DNA from: Tanytarsus gracilentus
Lineage: Eukaryota; Arthropoda; Insecta; Diptera; Chironomidae
Assembly (NCBI GenBank): GCA_038502055.1
Contig: JAXRKN010000045.1
Coordinates: 1,386,501-1,450,500, forward strand
Reading direction: 5' to 3'
Length of the DNA: 64,000 nucleotides
This document shows, piece after piece, positions 50,714 to 61,241 of this stretch. Below the pieces are notes generated by a model. That model was not told the origin of the DNA and did not search any database. It saw only the letters and a list, made by a program, of their open reading frames with translations. The translations under genes and the position numbers were made by a program. The first letter of the stretch is position 1. Each line of letters begins with the position of its first letter.

Positions 50714-53700
50714 TTAAATATTTTGTCCAATCTTTCTCTTCCAGCTCAACTTAAGCTTAATCGCGTCACGACATCGTTTGAGAATATCCTTATCTTTGTG
50801 TCGAAAAGTCTCCGGATGATTTTGAAATATTTCTTGAAGCTACAACAAAACATAATTATTTAATAAATAAAATATTGGTCTTAGAAATTTTATACATACC
50901 ACCTTATATTCATTTTCATTAGAAATGTTTTTGAAAATGACGCTAAGCTGTCTTATGTCGTACAACTTTATGATTTGCTTCCAATTAATGCTAAAATAGT
51001 CCAACACATATTTCATTCCAATTTTATTTTGCGATAGTGAGAGAAGAATATCAGCAGAAAATTTATAAAACTCCTTTTGGACGAGAAAGTTGATGTAGGA
51101 ATTTATGAGACTGATTTCACGTGAACATCCCAGAGACCGGAGCAGAATTTTTCTATAGTTCAAGTCATTTGTATTATTGAAACTTTTGTAGACAATGTTC
51201 CACTCGAAAAATCCGGAATATTTAATAGTAGTACACAGTAGTCTGAAAAGTTCATCTTGGGATTGATATTGTGTCAGTAATAGTTGATTGTTTACTTCAT
51301 CATCTGTCAGTAACATTTTCTCGAATCGATTTTTCATATCATCAATGCAGTGAGGATATCCAAGCATACAAGAATTGTGATCAATTAAAAATTCCAGACG
51401 CTTTTCTTCGTCATCCTCTGTCAAATCCCGTGAATATTTCAAATCATTAATTTTATTGTAGACGGCATTAACAATTTCTCGCATTCGATTCTCAACGAAT
51501 GAAAAATTTGGGAGTTCTTCCATATTTTTGTAGAGGAAGTTGAGATTGTCCAGGGTGCTTAAAAAATAAAAAATTATTAAATGTCTTTACTATTTATAAA
51601 ATTTTAATAAAAACTAACCTCAGCCATGGATGCAATGTAACTTCCTTATCAATCAAATATGAGAGGAGATCAAAAGCTATTGAGTAATTCAGCATGTTCA
51701 TTCGTGCCAAGTTAAGGACATCATCGAGTAAAATTGCTCTGGTCGAATATGGAAATACTTCATGTTTTGTTTTTAACTGCTTAATAATTGCCTGCCAATT
51801 TTCTAAGTCATAATTGACTCTGTAGTACCCTCTGCCAACGGGGTTTACTAATACCCATGAATCAGGATCATCTTTATCGTAAGCATTGTGCAGCACTGTA
51901 AAGTTATCATCCATCAACCAGTAGTCAAATTCAGCCGAGAAATTCTGCGCTGTGCTGTTCGTGAATGAAATCGGAATATTCCAAGCTGGTCGATCTAAAT
52001 CCTCAGAATTTTCTGGGCAAGTGGTCTGATGCAAAATGATGCTTCCATTAATTCTCTGAACAAGCACGATGGGATATTTTTCGGACGATATCCAACGATA
52101 GATGAAAGAAGAAACGTTAAGGCTGCGTGGAACGTGAGAGCAATCAATTTTGGTGAAGTTGAAGCAGTCGAGAAAATCAGCATACTCTTGATCACGCCTT
52201 GGGAGAAAAATAGGAATGAATTCAAAAGTTTTAAATTTTAACGGCTTTACTCACATTTTAATGAAGTATTTTTGGAGTGCATTTCTCAGGACAGGCTCTG
52301 AAATTGTACTCGAAATCATTCTTAATATACTTGCGCCCTTTCTTCGGATGAAATTATAATAGTCAGTGTCGTCCAAATGTTGCTGATTAAAGTACTGAAG
52401 AGATGTCGATTTGTAGCTCAATTCTTCACGCATGCCATTCAAACGATCCTCCAAAACTAAATCTTCAGCTTGATGTGTTTTATTGAGATTGTAGAGTGAG
52501 GTGGTTTGAAGGTATAAAGCAATTGCGTCATGAAGCCAATGGTGTTCACGAGTCTTATAATTGATATAGTCTTGCATCCATAACTGTGACATGTGTAGCG
52601 ATAACATTTCATGGACATAATTTTCACTGAAGGTCGTATAATTTTTATTGGTCATGATGTGCAATTCACTCGATATAACCATTCCAGTTTTTATTTCACT
52701 CAATGTCAAATCGCTATTCGGAACTGTGACGTACTTGATTTTTTTATGTACAAACTTCATGTCCAAAAATTCCTCAATTATTTCCATAATTTTTGGTATT
52801 TCAATGGATGCAAATTTTGTGTTCTTAAAATGCAAGTTTCGGGTGTAGAAAATAATTGAAAGATTTTGATCGGTTCTGTACATGTGCGGTGACAAATTGC
52901 TGATTGTTAAACCAACTTCACTGGCTTTCATTGCATTTGTTGCATTATATTCGTCTATGAATAACTTGTCATCCCTTTTGAAAATTTAATTTAATTTAAT
53001 TAAATTTGTCAATAATATTTTACTCACATAATCACTTCCTTATCTTCAAGGTCAGGTGCACTTTCTGATGTAAAATCTTCTCTTCTTGAGACAGTGATAT
53101 CAAAAGGTGTTCTGAACACATGATCATCAAAGCATGGATAAAGTCTTCTTGCATTATTCGGTTCTAAAAACGTGGTTGCGAAATACTTTGTTGTGGTAGT
53201 AAAATTAGTATTGTCGGCATCAGCTGGTTCCTCCACATCATCATAATATGTATAATAGAATCCCTTATCATGCGTCATATTTCCATAAAATTTTGCTTTC
53301 ACCACATAATAAACATCTTTAGCCATGTCTGTCGCTAGATAAATAATTACTTTGTCGTTGGATGTATCATGTTCCACATCTACAATTTTTATTGGCACGA
53401 AATTTTCTTTTTCCTGATTTTTAAATAAATTTAAATTTATAAAAAATATTTAAAGAAAAAAAATTACTCACAAATTTCGGATAAAAGTAAGTTTTATTTC
53501 TGGTGTGTGACGATTCATTGCTGAACATCGAGTCCGTTGTGTCGACTAATTCATCCGAATCCATTACCTCACCGCCATTATTCTCATCACCATTGTCCGT
53601 CTCGACAAAAGATTCATTAGAGGCAGCTTCGAGCTGCTGTGATAGGTCACGCTTGTTCCGCTGCACAACTATGTATTTTATCTCGCGTGAATTCCAATCC

Positions 53701-54847
53701 TATACAATAAAGTCGATATAAATTTAAAAAATATATTGGTCAGAGTGTGCTTACTGGATCGTCATCAAAATCCAAATTGGTCCATGTAAGACTCCGATAG
53801 ACTTGAACCTCCTCAGCAACGATTTTTAAATTTTTAGCGTTCAACTCAATGCGTTTGTTGTTGGTCTTTTTTGACACGACCGTGACGTAAATGTAGCCAG
53901 TGTAAGTGAATGGATCTAGGAATTTTGTAGTGTTTGAAACAGCTTCATCGAAGCGTGGATGGAGAACGAGATGAAATTGCTTGGGAATGATATACTTTGG
54001 CGTTTTTGCATATTTTTCTAAATTCCAGGAAAATTTCAATTTTGTTTATAAACTTGGGATTTAGTGAGCAACATACCAATTAAGAAATTTCTATGACTCA
54101 AAAAATCATCCAGTGTTAAGTTGGGTTTAGTCTAAGAAATAAAATATTTTTTTATATAATCTTTTTACGACTAAATTAAAGGGAAAAATTTTCTCACCTC
54201 ATAAGCATATTTTGTCGCAAAAAATATCGTGAAAGACAGGAAGAATAAAAAGACCAACAATATCATAAAGATTGAGATGCCTCGACATATTGAAATGAAA
54301 CATCCACCAGATCTGATGATTAATTGTGTTTTAGATAATTTAGGCATGTTTGCGCAGTCGTTTAGAAAAGAAGAAGAAAACTAATTCGAATTAAAATATT
54401 TTTAAAAATACCAATTAAATTACGTCGCACCGAATAATCGTGATTGTATCATCGTCATTATCATTGCACTGCTCAGCCACTGGATTAAAGTGACACGAAT
54501 GAAGTTCGTGAAATTCATAATGAAAAGAATTTTTTTTTGCCTCACTCATTTTAACTCAATTTAGCGACTAAAGCGCACTGATAAAAGATGACTTTAATCT
54601 CGAGATTCATATCAGCGAGACAAATAAGCAAATAAAAATGCATAGATAAAAATGGTTGTGTCTACTTACCTGTTATAAACCTGGTGGATGAATAAAGGGT
54701 TAAATATTAGTTTATGTGGAAAATTTAAATATTTTTTCAATGTTTCCTTACAATGTTTTCCTCTTCGGGTGTGTCGCTGGTGTAAATAAAATTTGTTCGT
54801 GTACTATTAATTCTGTATATTTTTAAATTTTCACCGTTATCCATCAT
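50714..54847 (-). CDS. Inactive M1 aminopeptidase-like type II membrane protein
   Basis: Exons in transcript order: 54847-54752, 54680-54670 (11 nt), 54312-54198, 54131-54077, 54017-53755, 53699-53472, 53413-53028, 52974-52255, 52197-51619, 51557-50900 and 50839-50714; 1078 residues, all phases matching. A cytoplasmic tail of about 40 residues precedes a signal anchor (about 45-68, IFMILLVFLFFLSFTIFF). The M1 N-domain follows (YIIPKQFHLVLHPRF; NARRLYPCFDDHVF). The active-site region keeps the right spacing but not the residues: HEXXH is LHMSQ (511-515), the third zinc ligand Glu is Asp534 (WLHDA), and GAMEN is TLSEI (475-479). An ERAP1-C-like half follows (GRGYYRVNYD, STRAILLDDVLNLA). Residues about 200-248 are an unusual acidic Asn/Asp/Ser-rich insertion. 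M1 enzymes trim N-terminal residues from peptides; this one should not. An alternative start is listed separately. Confidence 0.85.
54198..54549 (-). other. Possible alternative 5' coding exon(s) of the membrane aminopeptidase-like gene
   Basis: An ATG at 54549 opens a 42-codon exon (54549-54424: MSEAKKN... to ...IIRCD) ending at GTAATT in phase 0. The exon 54380-54198, entered at an AG after GAATTAG, is open in the same phase and runs through MPKLSKTQ into the same membrane anchor. The implied intron is only 43 bases, shorter than others here (53-60), so translation may instead begin at the ATG at 54347. Either way this gives a different cytoplasmic tail from the 54847 start. Confidence 0.4.
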
Positions 54848-56110
54848 TTTTACTTTCTTTCTGACATTTTCTTTCTCCTACATAGCTGCACGTTTTGAGA
54901 AAAGATTTTAATTTTTCCTAGATGTTAATCCAATGCACGTTCACGTTCGACTGAAAAATGTATTCGCAATAAATGCTCGCTAGATTGTACATCAAAATGA
55001 CCAACAATAAGGCAATTTTACGAATAATAGTCACACATTTGTGTTTACTCGTTTTTCATGCTTTATTTGAGCTCGTACATAAATGTGGATGGAAAAATGT
55101 CAATTGTTAAATAACAAAAGTGATTATTTAAAAAGATCAGAATTTAAATTTTTTTTATAAAGTTTATCGTTGTGACGCTTCTATATGGGCTCGACTTTAA
55201 TATGTAAATTTTTTACAGGTGCTCAATTGAGTAAAATTAGAATGCGGAATTTATGGAGTGTCTCCCCGTATTCATACGTCATCAGATGCGAGAAAAGTTC
55301 ATGAGTTCCTAATTTGAGTGAAACTCGCATATCCACTTAAGAATGATAAGTCAGGCAATCATTCACTTTAAAGAAATTATGCTCGTTAAGTCACTCAAAG
55401 TGATTGCTTTATCTTGATGCGAAGAAAATATCATTCGTTCAGTTGCCGTTTGTGATTCGAAGTGATATAAAGTAAATAAAAAGGTGAAAAGATAAAAAAT
55501 AAAAATATTTAACCAAGGATAATTCTGACCATTCAGTTTTTGTGGCAAATTTTTCTTTTTACAAGTTTACTCCAAATTTTTAATCTTAAAAAAATCCAAC
55601 CCATAAGCATCATATTTAAATGGATCAGAATAATTGTAAACTTTCGTGCTTCTATTTGAAGTAGTCAGTTATACTCGAATTTAAAAGAGATTAATCTTCC
55701 TGTCATTCAATGCTATGCAAAGTGAAAATCCTTTTAATTAAAAAAATTATGATTTAACAACAATTATTACATGCAAAAAAACCTCACAGAAATAAAACTG
55801 CCTATTCACTGAATACTTTTGAGTCAATCTTTTACAAATTTTCATTTGAAATCATTTTATTTAATCAGAAATTTCAAATTTCCATCTTAAATTGAATAAC
55901 GAGCCTGTTGGAGTAATTTAAAATTTAAATTTACTATGAAAAAGGATGAGTGTGTGTTTTATGATAGTTTTGTTTGCACAATAAATTGAATGATCATTCT
56001 CTAAAATCTGTGACACCAGAAAATAAGTTATATTAAAAATAATTTTTTTTATTATGAAAATCGCACGTGGATAAATTGAGTCATCCATTTTTTACTTTAT
56101 AGGCAGCGAA
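54848..56110. promoter_or_regulatory. Shared divergent promoter region of the two aminopeptidase-like genes
   Basis: About 1.26 kb separate the head-to-head starts at 54847 (-) and 56111 (+). GATA-type motifs are clustered: TGATAAG at 55344-55350, TTATCT at 55409-55414 and AGATAA at 55490-55495, with GGATAAA at 56069-56075. GATA factors drive gut genes in insects, where aminopeptidases are typically expressed, so gut co-expression is a reasonable inference but unproven. TTTATAG just before GCAGCGAAATG may be a 3' splice site, so the plus gene may have a non-coding first exon. Confidence 0.4.
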
Positions 56111-59100
56111 ATGAGGAGGTTTAATTTTTTCTTTATCACACTGTTCGTCTCATTTTTAACGGCATCATGTCAATTAAGAAGACCCCGAAGGAGCATTGAC
56201 TTATCCGCTGCTCACTCACTCATCTCGGATTCACGCTTGCCGGGTGAAATTGTGCCAGTATGAAAACGAACCATTTTTTATTTTTAAACTTTTAAAAAAT
56301 ATATTTTAGAACAATTATACCATCGACATCCGACCAATCATGCAAGAATCAACTTTTACAGGAAAAATAAAAATCATTATGACTTTCCATGAGCCAACCG
56401 ACAAAATTGTCCTTCATGCCGCGCATGATTTAGAAATAGCAGAGAGTGATATAAAATTATTGCAAATTGGAATCGATGCTGCGATCGATCAAGAGGCTAT
56501 TGATGACTTGCCAAAAGACATTCTTATACGTCGAGTTGATCGAGTGATTAAAAAACCACAGCTTGAAATATTTTTAAAAGATGCAGCGAAACAAGGCACG
56601 ATCGCATCTCTTGAGATATTTTTCAACGGTCAAATTTGGGAAAGTGTTGAAGGAATGTTTAAGGGAGCATACGTGGAAAGTGGTGGTGAAAGAAAGTATG
56701 GAAAATTAAATGGTGTAAATTACAAATCATTTTAATTTAATTTCTAGAAATTATTTGGCAACTCACATGAGGGCAAACAATGCTCGAAGGCTTTTTCCAT
56801 GTTTTGATGTATGGTATTTCAATTATAACTATTTTTTTCTAAAATTTAGCAATAAAACTTTAAGGAACCCGCCTTCAAAGTACCAATGACTGTCTCAATT
56901 TTACGACCTAAAAATTTCATGACACTTTTCAACACACCTTTGAAATTATCTGAGGAAATGTAAGTTTTTCACATAGCCTTGTAAATTTTAAAATATTTTA
57001 TAAATTTCGTGCAGTGACGACAACAACGTGCTGGATCATTTTGAAACAACTCTGCCGATGTCTACGTTTACTTTTGGATTTGTAACATCACAGCTGCAGG
57101 TGGTTAACAGAACTGATTTCCCTGATCCCAACATTAAGAATTTATGCATTAAACTTTATGCTCGACCTGATATGCACAAAGACTTGTTAGATTCTGTGAG
57201 TGATGATTTACCACATTTAAATTCTACTTCTACTGATTTTTTTTATTTCAGAGAATTTACGAGCGAATAGAAAAATCGCTTCTCTCTATTCAAGCATATT
57301 TTGGAGTTGAGTTTCCACTGCAGAAATTAGATTTTGTTGCTTTGCCAGGATTTTCAACCATCAAACCTGTTGACAGTTGGGGTCTAATTATTTACAAGTT
57401 AGAAATTTAAAATTTTATCTTTTTAACCTCAATGTAAAAATTTTTCAGGGAATCGGAGCTTTTACAAAAAAGCTTTTATTTAATTGCTCAAGAGTTAGTT
57501 TACCAGTGGCTGGGATCATGGGCGACGCCCTATTGGTGGTCAGATTCACACATCAATAAAGCAATTGCTGGATATACGGCTGCGAGAACTGCTATTGAAT
57601 TGGATAATGGAGCAGAATTTGAAGGCAAATGGCCAATGACAATTTTATATTCAATCTACTACGAATTTAGTAAGAGATATCCACACTCGAGAATTACTGG
57701 AATGAAGCAAGAAACAATTTGCAGCAAAACTGAACTAGTTTTAAGGATGTTGAATTACACGCTCGGTGCTGACACGTTCAAGAAGGGATTACAAAATTTT
57801 ATTGTCGATCGAGAATATAAAACATTTTTTGTTGCTGATGTTTGGGATGCATTAACGAAACAAGCTCACTTGGATAAAAAGTTAGAAACTTCAGTAACGA
57901 TTAATGATATTGCAACGAGCTGGATTCAAAAAGATCGATTGCCAACATTGACAATTATAAGAGATTATTCCAAAAAGACTGCAAAGGTTAGTCAAAAAGT
58001 TTATTTAAGAGAAAGACCGCATGATATTGAAGGAAAGGACAAAATGTTTTGGTGGATTCCTCTCGTGATTTTGAGTGAAAATAATTTGGATTTTAAAAAT
58101 ACAACGCCAGTAGAATGGTTGAAGAATGTCAAGGAAATGGAATTGCCATCGATTCCTGCCGAAAGTAATAAATTTATTATCGTAAATCCAGAAGAAATTG
58201 GACCCTTTCCAGTTAATTATGACGAAGATAATTGGAACATGTTAGCTACATTTTTGCAAACCAATGAAGGACGTAAAGCCATTCCAGTTTACACTCGAGC
58301 AAAACTACTACATGACTCATGGAATCTAGCATATGCGGGAAAATTGAGCTTTGCAACTGCCCTCAATATGACACTTTTTATGAAGAGTGAACGTCACCAT
58401 TTAGTTTGGAATGCCATTTTTACAATGATTGATCACATTGGCAGACACATTGATGCATCTGAGGTTCACAAGAAATTCGTTACTTATGTTGGAACTCTCT
58501 TAACGCCACTCTATGAAGAACTTATTGTCGATATCGAGGAAAATGAAGAAAACTGGAAGAGAAATTTACGATCACTATCAAAAACATTTTTGTGCAGGGC
58601 TGGATACAAACCATGTGAGTGTAATTTATTAGTTAACATATTTTTTTAAAATGATAATTATAATTTAAAATGAGGTGTTGAGGAGGCTCAGATGGAATTT
58701 AAGAAGTGGATGGACAGTTCAAATCCTGAAGAAGGAAATCCGTAAGATATAAGTTATATAACTAAATTCTAACAATTTTCTTTCAATTTTACCGATAGGG
58801 TTGCCAATCAGTACATTTGCCCAGTATTTAAGCACGCTTCTATGGCAGAATTTGAATTTGGATTACAACGAGTAATAAATTTTCCATCTGATCGCATGCA
58901 AAGCGAGAGAACTTATCTGTTAAAAACCCTTGCTGGATGTCCAAATCAGCCTGATAAAATTATAAGATTGTTGAACGTCACAATTTTAGAGGAAAATGGA
59001 AATTTCAGCGAAAATGATGCTTTCTTAATTTTCAACATGCTGTCGGGAGGATCGGCTGGTTACAAAACTCTTCTCCAGTTCCTTCAAGATAATTGGAACA

Positions 59101-59488
59101 CAATCAAGGCCAAGTAACTTAAGTCCATTTATTTTATGTGTGCATTATTTTTATGCAATTGTTTTAACAGATTCGCAAACAAGACTAATTTATGGGATAA
59201 CTTGATAAGCAGTGCTACTTCGAATTGGAATGTTCAGTAAGTTTGACCACATTTAATAGGATACAGATTCAAAATTTTAATTACAGAGCTGGTTATGACT
59301 TGGTGTCAAAATTCTATGAAGAGCATCAAAAAGAATTTGGATCTGCAGATCACATAATAAAGAAAAACATAAAAAATATCAAGGAAGAAGCACGGTGGTC
59401 AGAGGAGAATTTGCCAATAATTGAAAAGTGGCTTAATAGCTTTTTAAGCAGCACTCAAAATAATGAAAATAGTAAATTTGTTAGTTAA
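56111..59488 (+). CDS. Inactive secreted M1 aminopeptidase-like protein
   Basis: Exons 56111-56257, 56310-56695, 56748-56808, 56865-56959, 57015-57195, 57252-57397, 57449-58614, 58675-58741, 58799-59113, 59171-59236 and 59287-59488; 943 residues with consistent phases. A signal peptide (about 1-20, FFFITLFVSFLTASC) is followed by a basic RRPRRS stretch that could be a proprotein-convertase site. Family landmarks are clear: FTGKIKI, NARRLFPCFDEPAFK (across a splice), an active-site domain, then the ERAP1-C-like repeats. The active site has decayed: HEXXH is QELVY (353-357), followed by QWLGSW as in true enzymes; the third zinc ligand is Lys376 (HINKAIA); GAMEN is KPVDS (328-332). Two zinc histidines and the glutamate ligand are therefore missing, while the frame is intact. 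No C-terminal GPI signal or membrane helix is visible, so the product should be secreted. It is probably a paralogue of the divergent minus-strand gene. Confidence 0.88.
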
Positions 59489-59500
59489 ACTAAAGTTTTT

Positions 59501-59506
59501 AATAAA
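59501..59506 (+). terminator. Poly(A) signal of the secreted aminopeptidase-like gene
   Basis: AATAAA only 13 bases after the stop codon, implying a very short 3' UTR unless another signal is used. The LINE-like remnant starts immediately after it. Confidence 0.55.
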
Positions 59507-59516
59507 GACGAAGTAG

Positions 59517-59892
59517 ATTTTACTCCCGAGTGATTTTATCGGGGTATCACGAAGAGGAGAAGTATCTGGGAGACAGACTAGACAATCTTCACAATTCGAA
59601 ACGGCACAATTTGCTGACAAAGATTTTTTTAGACGTGGGTTCAATGAGTTTAATAAATTACCAATTGAGTTAAAGCAGATTAAATCAGATGTAAAGTTCA
59701 AAAATGAATTAAGGAAATATTTATTCGCACAATTCTTTACTGATAATTGACTAACCAATCAATGAGATATTTGAGATTTATTTATTTTTTTATCACTATT
59801 ATATTATGTAAATTAAATCAAAACAATTTTTTGTTATCATTATTATACATGGCCATAAAATAAAAATTATATTTTTGGATTCAAAAAAAAAA
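59517..59892 (+). mobile_element. 5'-truncated LINE-like retrotransposon remnant
   Basis: A 77-codon open stretch (59517-59750) has the layout of the extreme C-terminus of insect non-LTR reverse transcriptases. A basic TRQ.. segment is followed by FFRRGFNEFNKLPIELKQIKS.. split here as FFRRGFNEFN and KLPIELKQIK, then FKNELRKYLF and a stop. A short A/T-rich trailer contains an ATAAAATAAAA signal near 59857 and ends in about ten A at 59883-59892. This is the structure expected of a 5'-truncated LINE copy: only the 3' end of the ORF, a 3' UTR and a poly(A) tail. The catalytic part is absent, so it is dead. The assignment is by pattern rather than by a search; a fragment of another gene is possible. 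Confidence 0.5.
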
Positions 59893-59967
59893 TGGAAGAG
59901 TCAAGTTCTCATGGAGAGTTATTGGCACTGATGTCGTTAAGAAAAAAATAATGAGCGAATTAAATAA
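59891..59967 (+). repeat. Left copy of perfect 77-bp direct repeat
   Basis: Identical base for base to 61165-61241. In one frame it encodes the tail MEESSSHGELLALMSLRKK and stop, and its TAA overlaps an ATG (TAATG at 59949-59953). It directly follows the poly(A) run of the LINE-like remnant. Confidence 0.9.
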
Positions 59968-60660
59968 TCTTTTTTACTCGAGTTCAAATGAAAATCGTGT
60001 TAAAAATACAAGATTTTCCACATATATGAACTGCTCACGTTAGTTTATTTAATTGCATGCCTAATTTATTTTTTTAACCCTTAATTTTATTTTTAAAAAT
60101 AGAAAACTATCTATGCTCGAATGCATGCGACTGCACCGAAGATTATCGCGACAACTTGAGAAAAATTGGATGTACTATGCTGCCTACAATTTTGTCTCAA
60201 CTTAAATTGAAATTCGAAGTCATGCTGAAATTGCTTTCTATTTTAAAGGAGGAATTTGTGTTTGACGGTTTCGAGGAAGAAAATAGTGCGAACGTGAACT
60301 ATAAAAGCTTAAATATTACTCAAGTAATGAACACCTGCGTGCCTGAGTCAAATTCACCGCTAAAAGAAGAAAATTATCAGCCAGAAGGCATTCTTCTATC
60401 AGTTCCAGAAAATTCATCGTCCATGACACGTGCTCGAAAAAATAGAGCTAGAAGTGCATTGTGGAAAATTTCACAATTTTTTTTTATATCTCATTTAACC
60501 CTCACATATTTGAATTTAAAAAATTTAGAAATTATAAACAGTAATTATCAACGTAACATTCCAATAGAATTTAAAATCTCTCTCTAAAGGATGTACCCTT
60601 TTAGTACTAAAAAAAAAAAAAAAAAAAAAAATTTTCCTATCTCATTTTTTTTTTTCACCA

Positions 60661-60757
<97 letters not shown>

Positions 60758-61225
60758 AAAAAAAAAAAAAATAAAATTTATTTTTTAAAAATTAAAAAAA
60801 AAAAAAAAAAAAATATTAGAAATTGTATGATACGTGCATCACCGCAAGCAAAAAAAGTGAAAATGATTTTCAGTAGTGAAATTTCAACACAGACATGTGA
60901 AGAGGAAAAAGCAGCATTAAATTTAACTGAATTCACTGAAGGCACAATTATTGGTTTGTCTTTGGAAGTAACAATTGCTATGCGTGAATATTATGCGCTA
61001 ATGTTGGAAAATTGACAAAAGGTTTTGGAAAAGATCAAATCGATTGAAGATCAGCATATCATTCAGCACATGGCTGGCATTAATTACTTTAATTTTTGTG
61101 AAAGAAATGATGAAATGAGACTTGATGATTCTACGTATGGTAGTCAAATGATTGCAGATTTAACAATGGAAGAGTCAAGTTCTCATGGAGAGTTATTGGC
61201 ACTGATGTCGTTAAGAAAAAAATAA
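59951..61225 (+). pseudogene. Unrecognised gene, interrupted by an in-frame TGA
   Basis: Reading through splice sites gives exons 59951-60038, 60103-60460 and 60820-61225. The first junction (C|GTTAGT ... AATAG|AA) is good. The second donor (TT|GTGGAA) is weak, and its intron contains the long poly(A) runs. The product starts MSELNNLFYSSS, has a Cys-rich patch (YLCSNACDCTEDY), an acidic middle and a basic MTRARKNRAR segment. The third exon is open except for a TGA at 61013-61015, after which the same frame continues for 69 codons (VLEKIKSIEDQHIIQHMAG ...) to TAA at 61223. The coherent sequence on both sides of the TGA suggests a recent nonsense mutation, readthrough or assembly error. I recognise no family. 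The start ATG lies in the 77-bp repeat and may be fortuitous; the gene may really begin elsewhere. Confidence 0.45.
60610..60813 (+). repeat. Long poly(A) tracts
   Basis: Several A runs (about 60610-60630, 60662-60706, 60710-60754, 60758-60770, 60795-60813) are separated by short TTTTCC or AATTTAAA spacers. This near-homopolymer block lies in the presumed second intron of the unrecognised gene and is a likely site of assembly length errors. Confidence 0.85.
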
Positions 61226-61241
61226 TGAGCGAATTAAATAA
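61165..61241 (+). repeat. Right copy of perfect 77-bp direct repeat
   Basis: Identical to 59891-59967. This copy is in its natural coding context: the preceding frame (DDSTYGSQMIADLT) runs straight into it. Immediately after it, TGGTGGGTTACACTAAAAA (about 61246-61264) resembles the repeat end at 12830-12849. Confidence 0.9.

Noticed and set aside
60591..60788. Lys-rich open frame across poly(A)
   Set aside because: Homopolymer artefact inside the presumed intron of the unrecognised gene.
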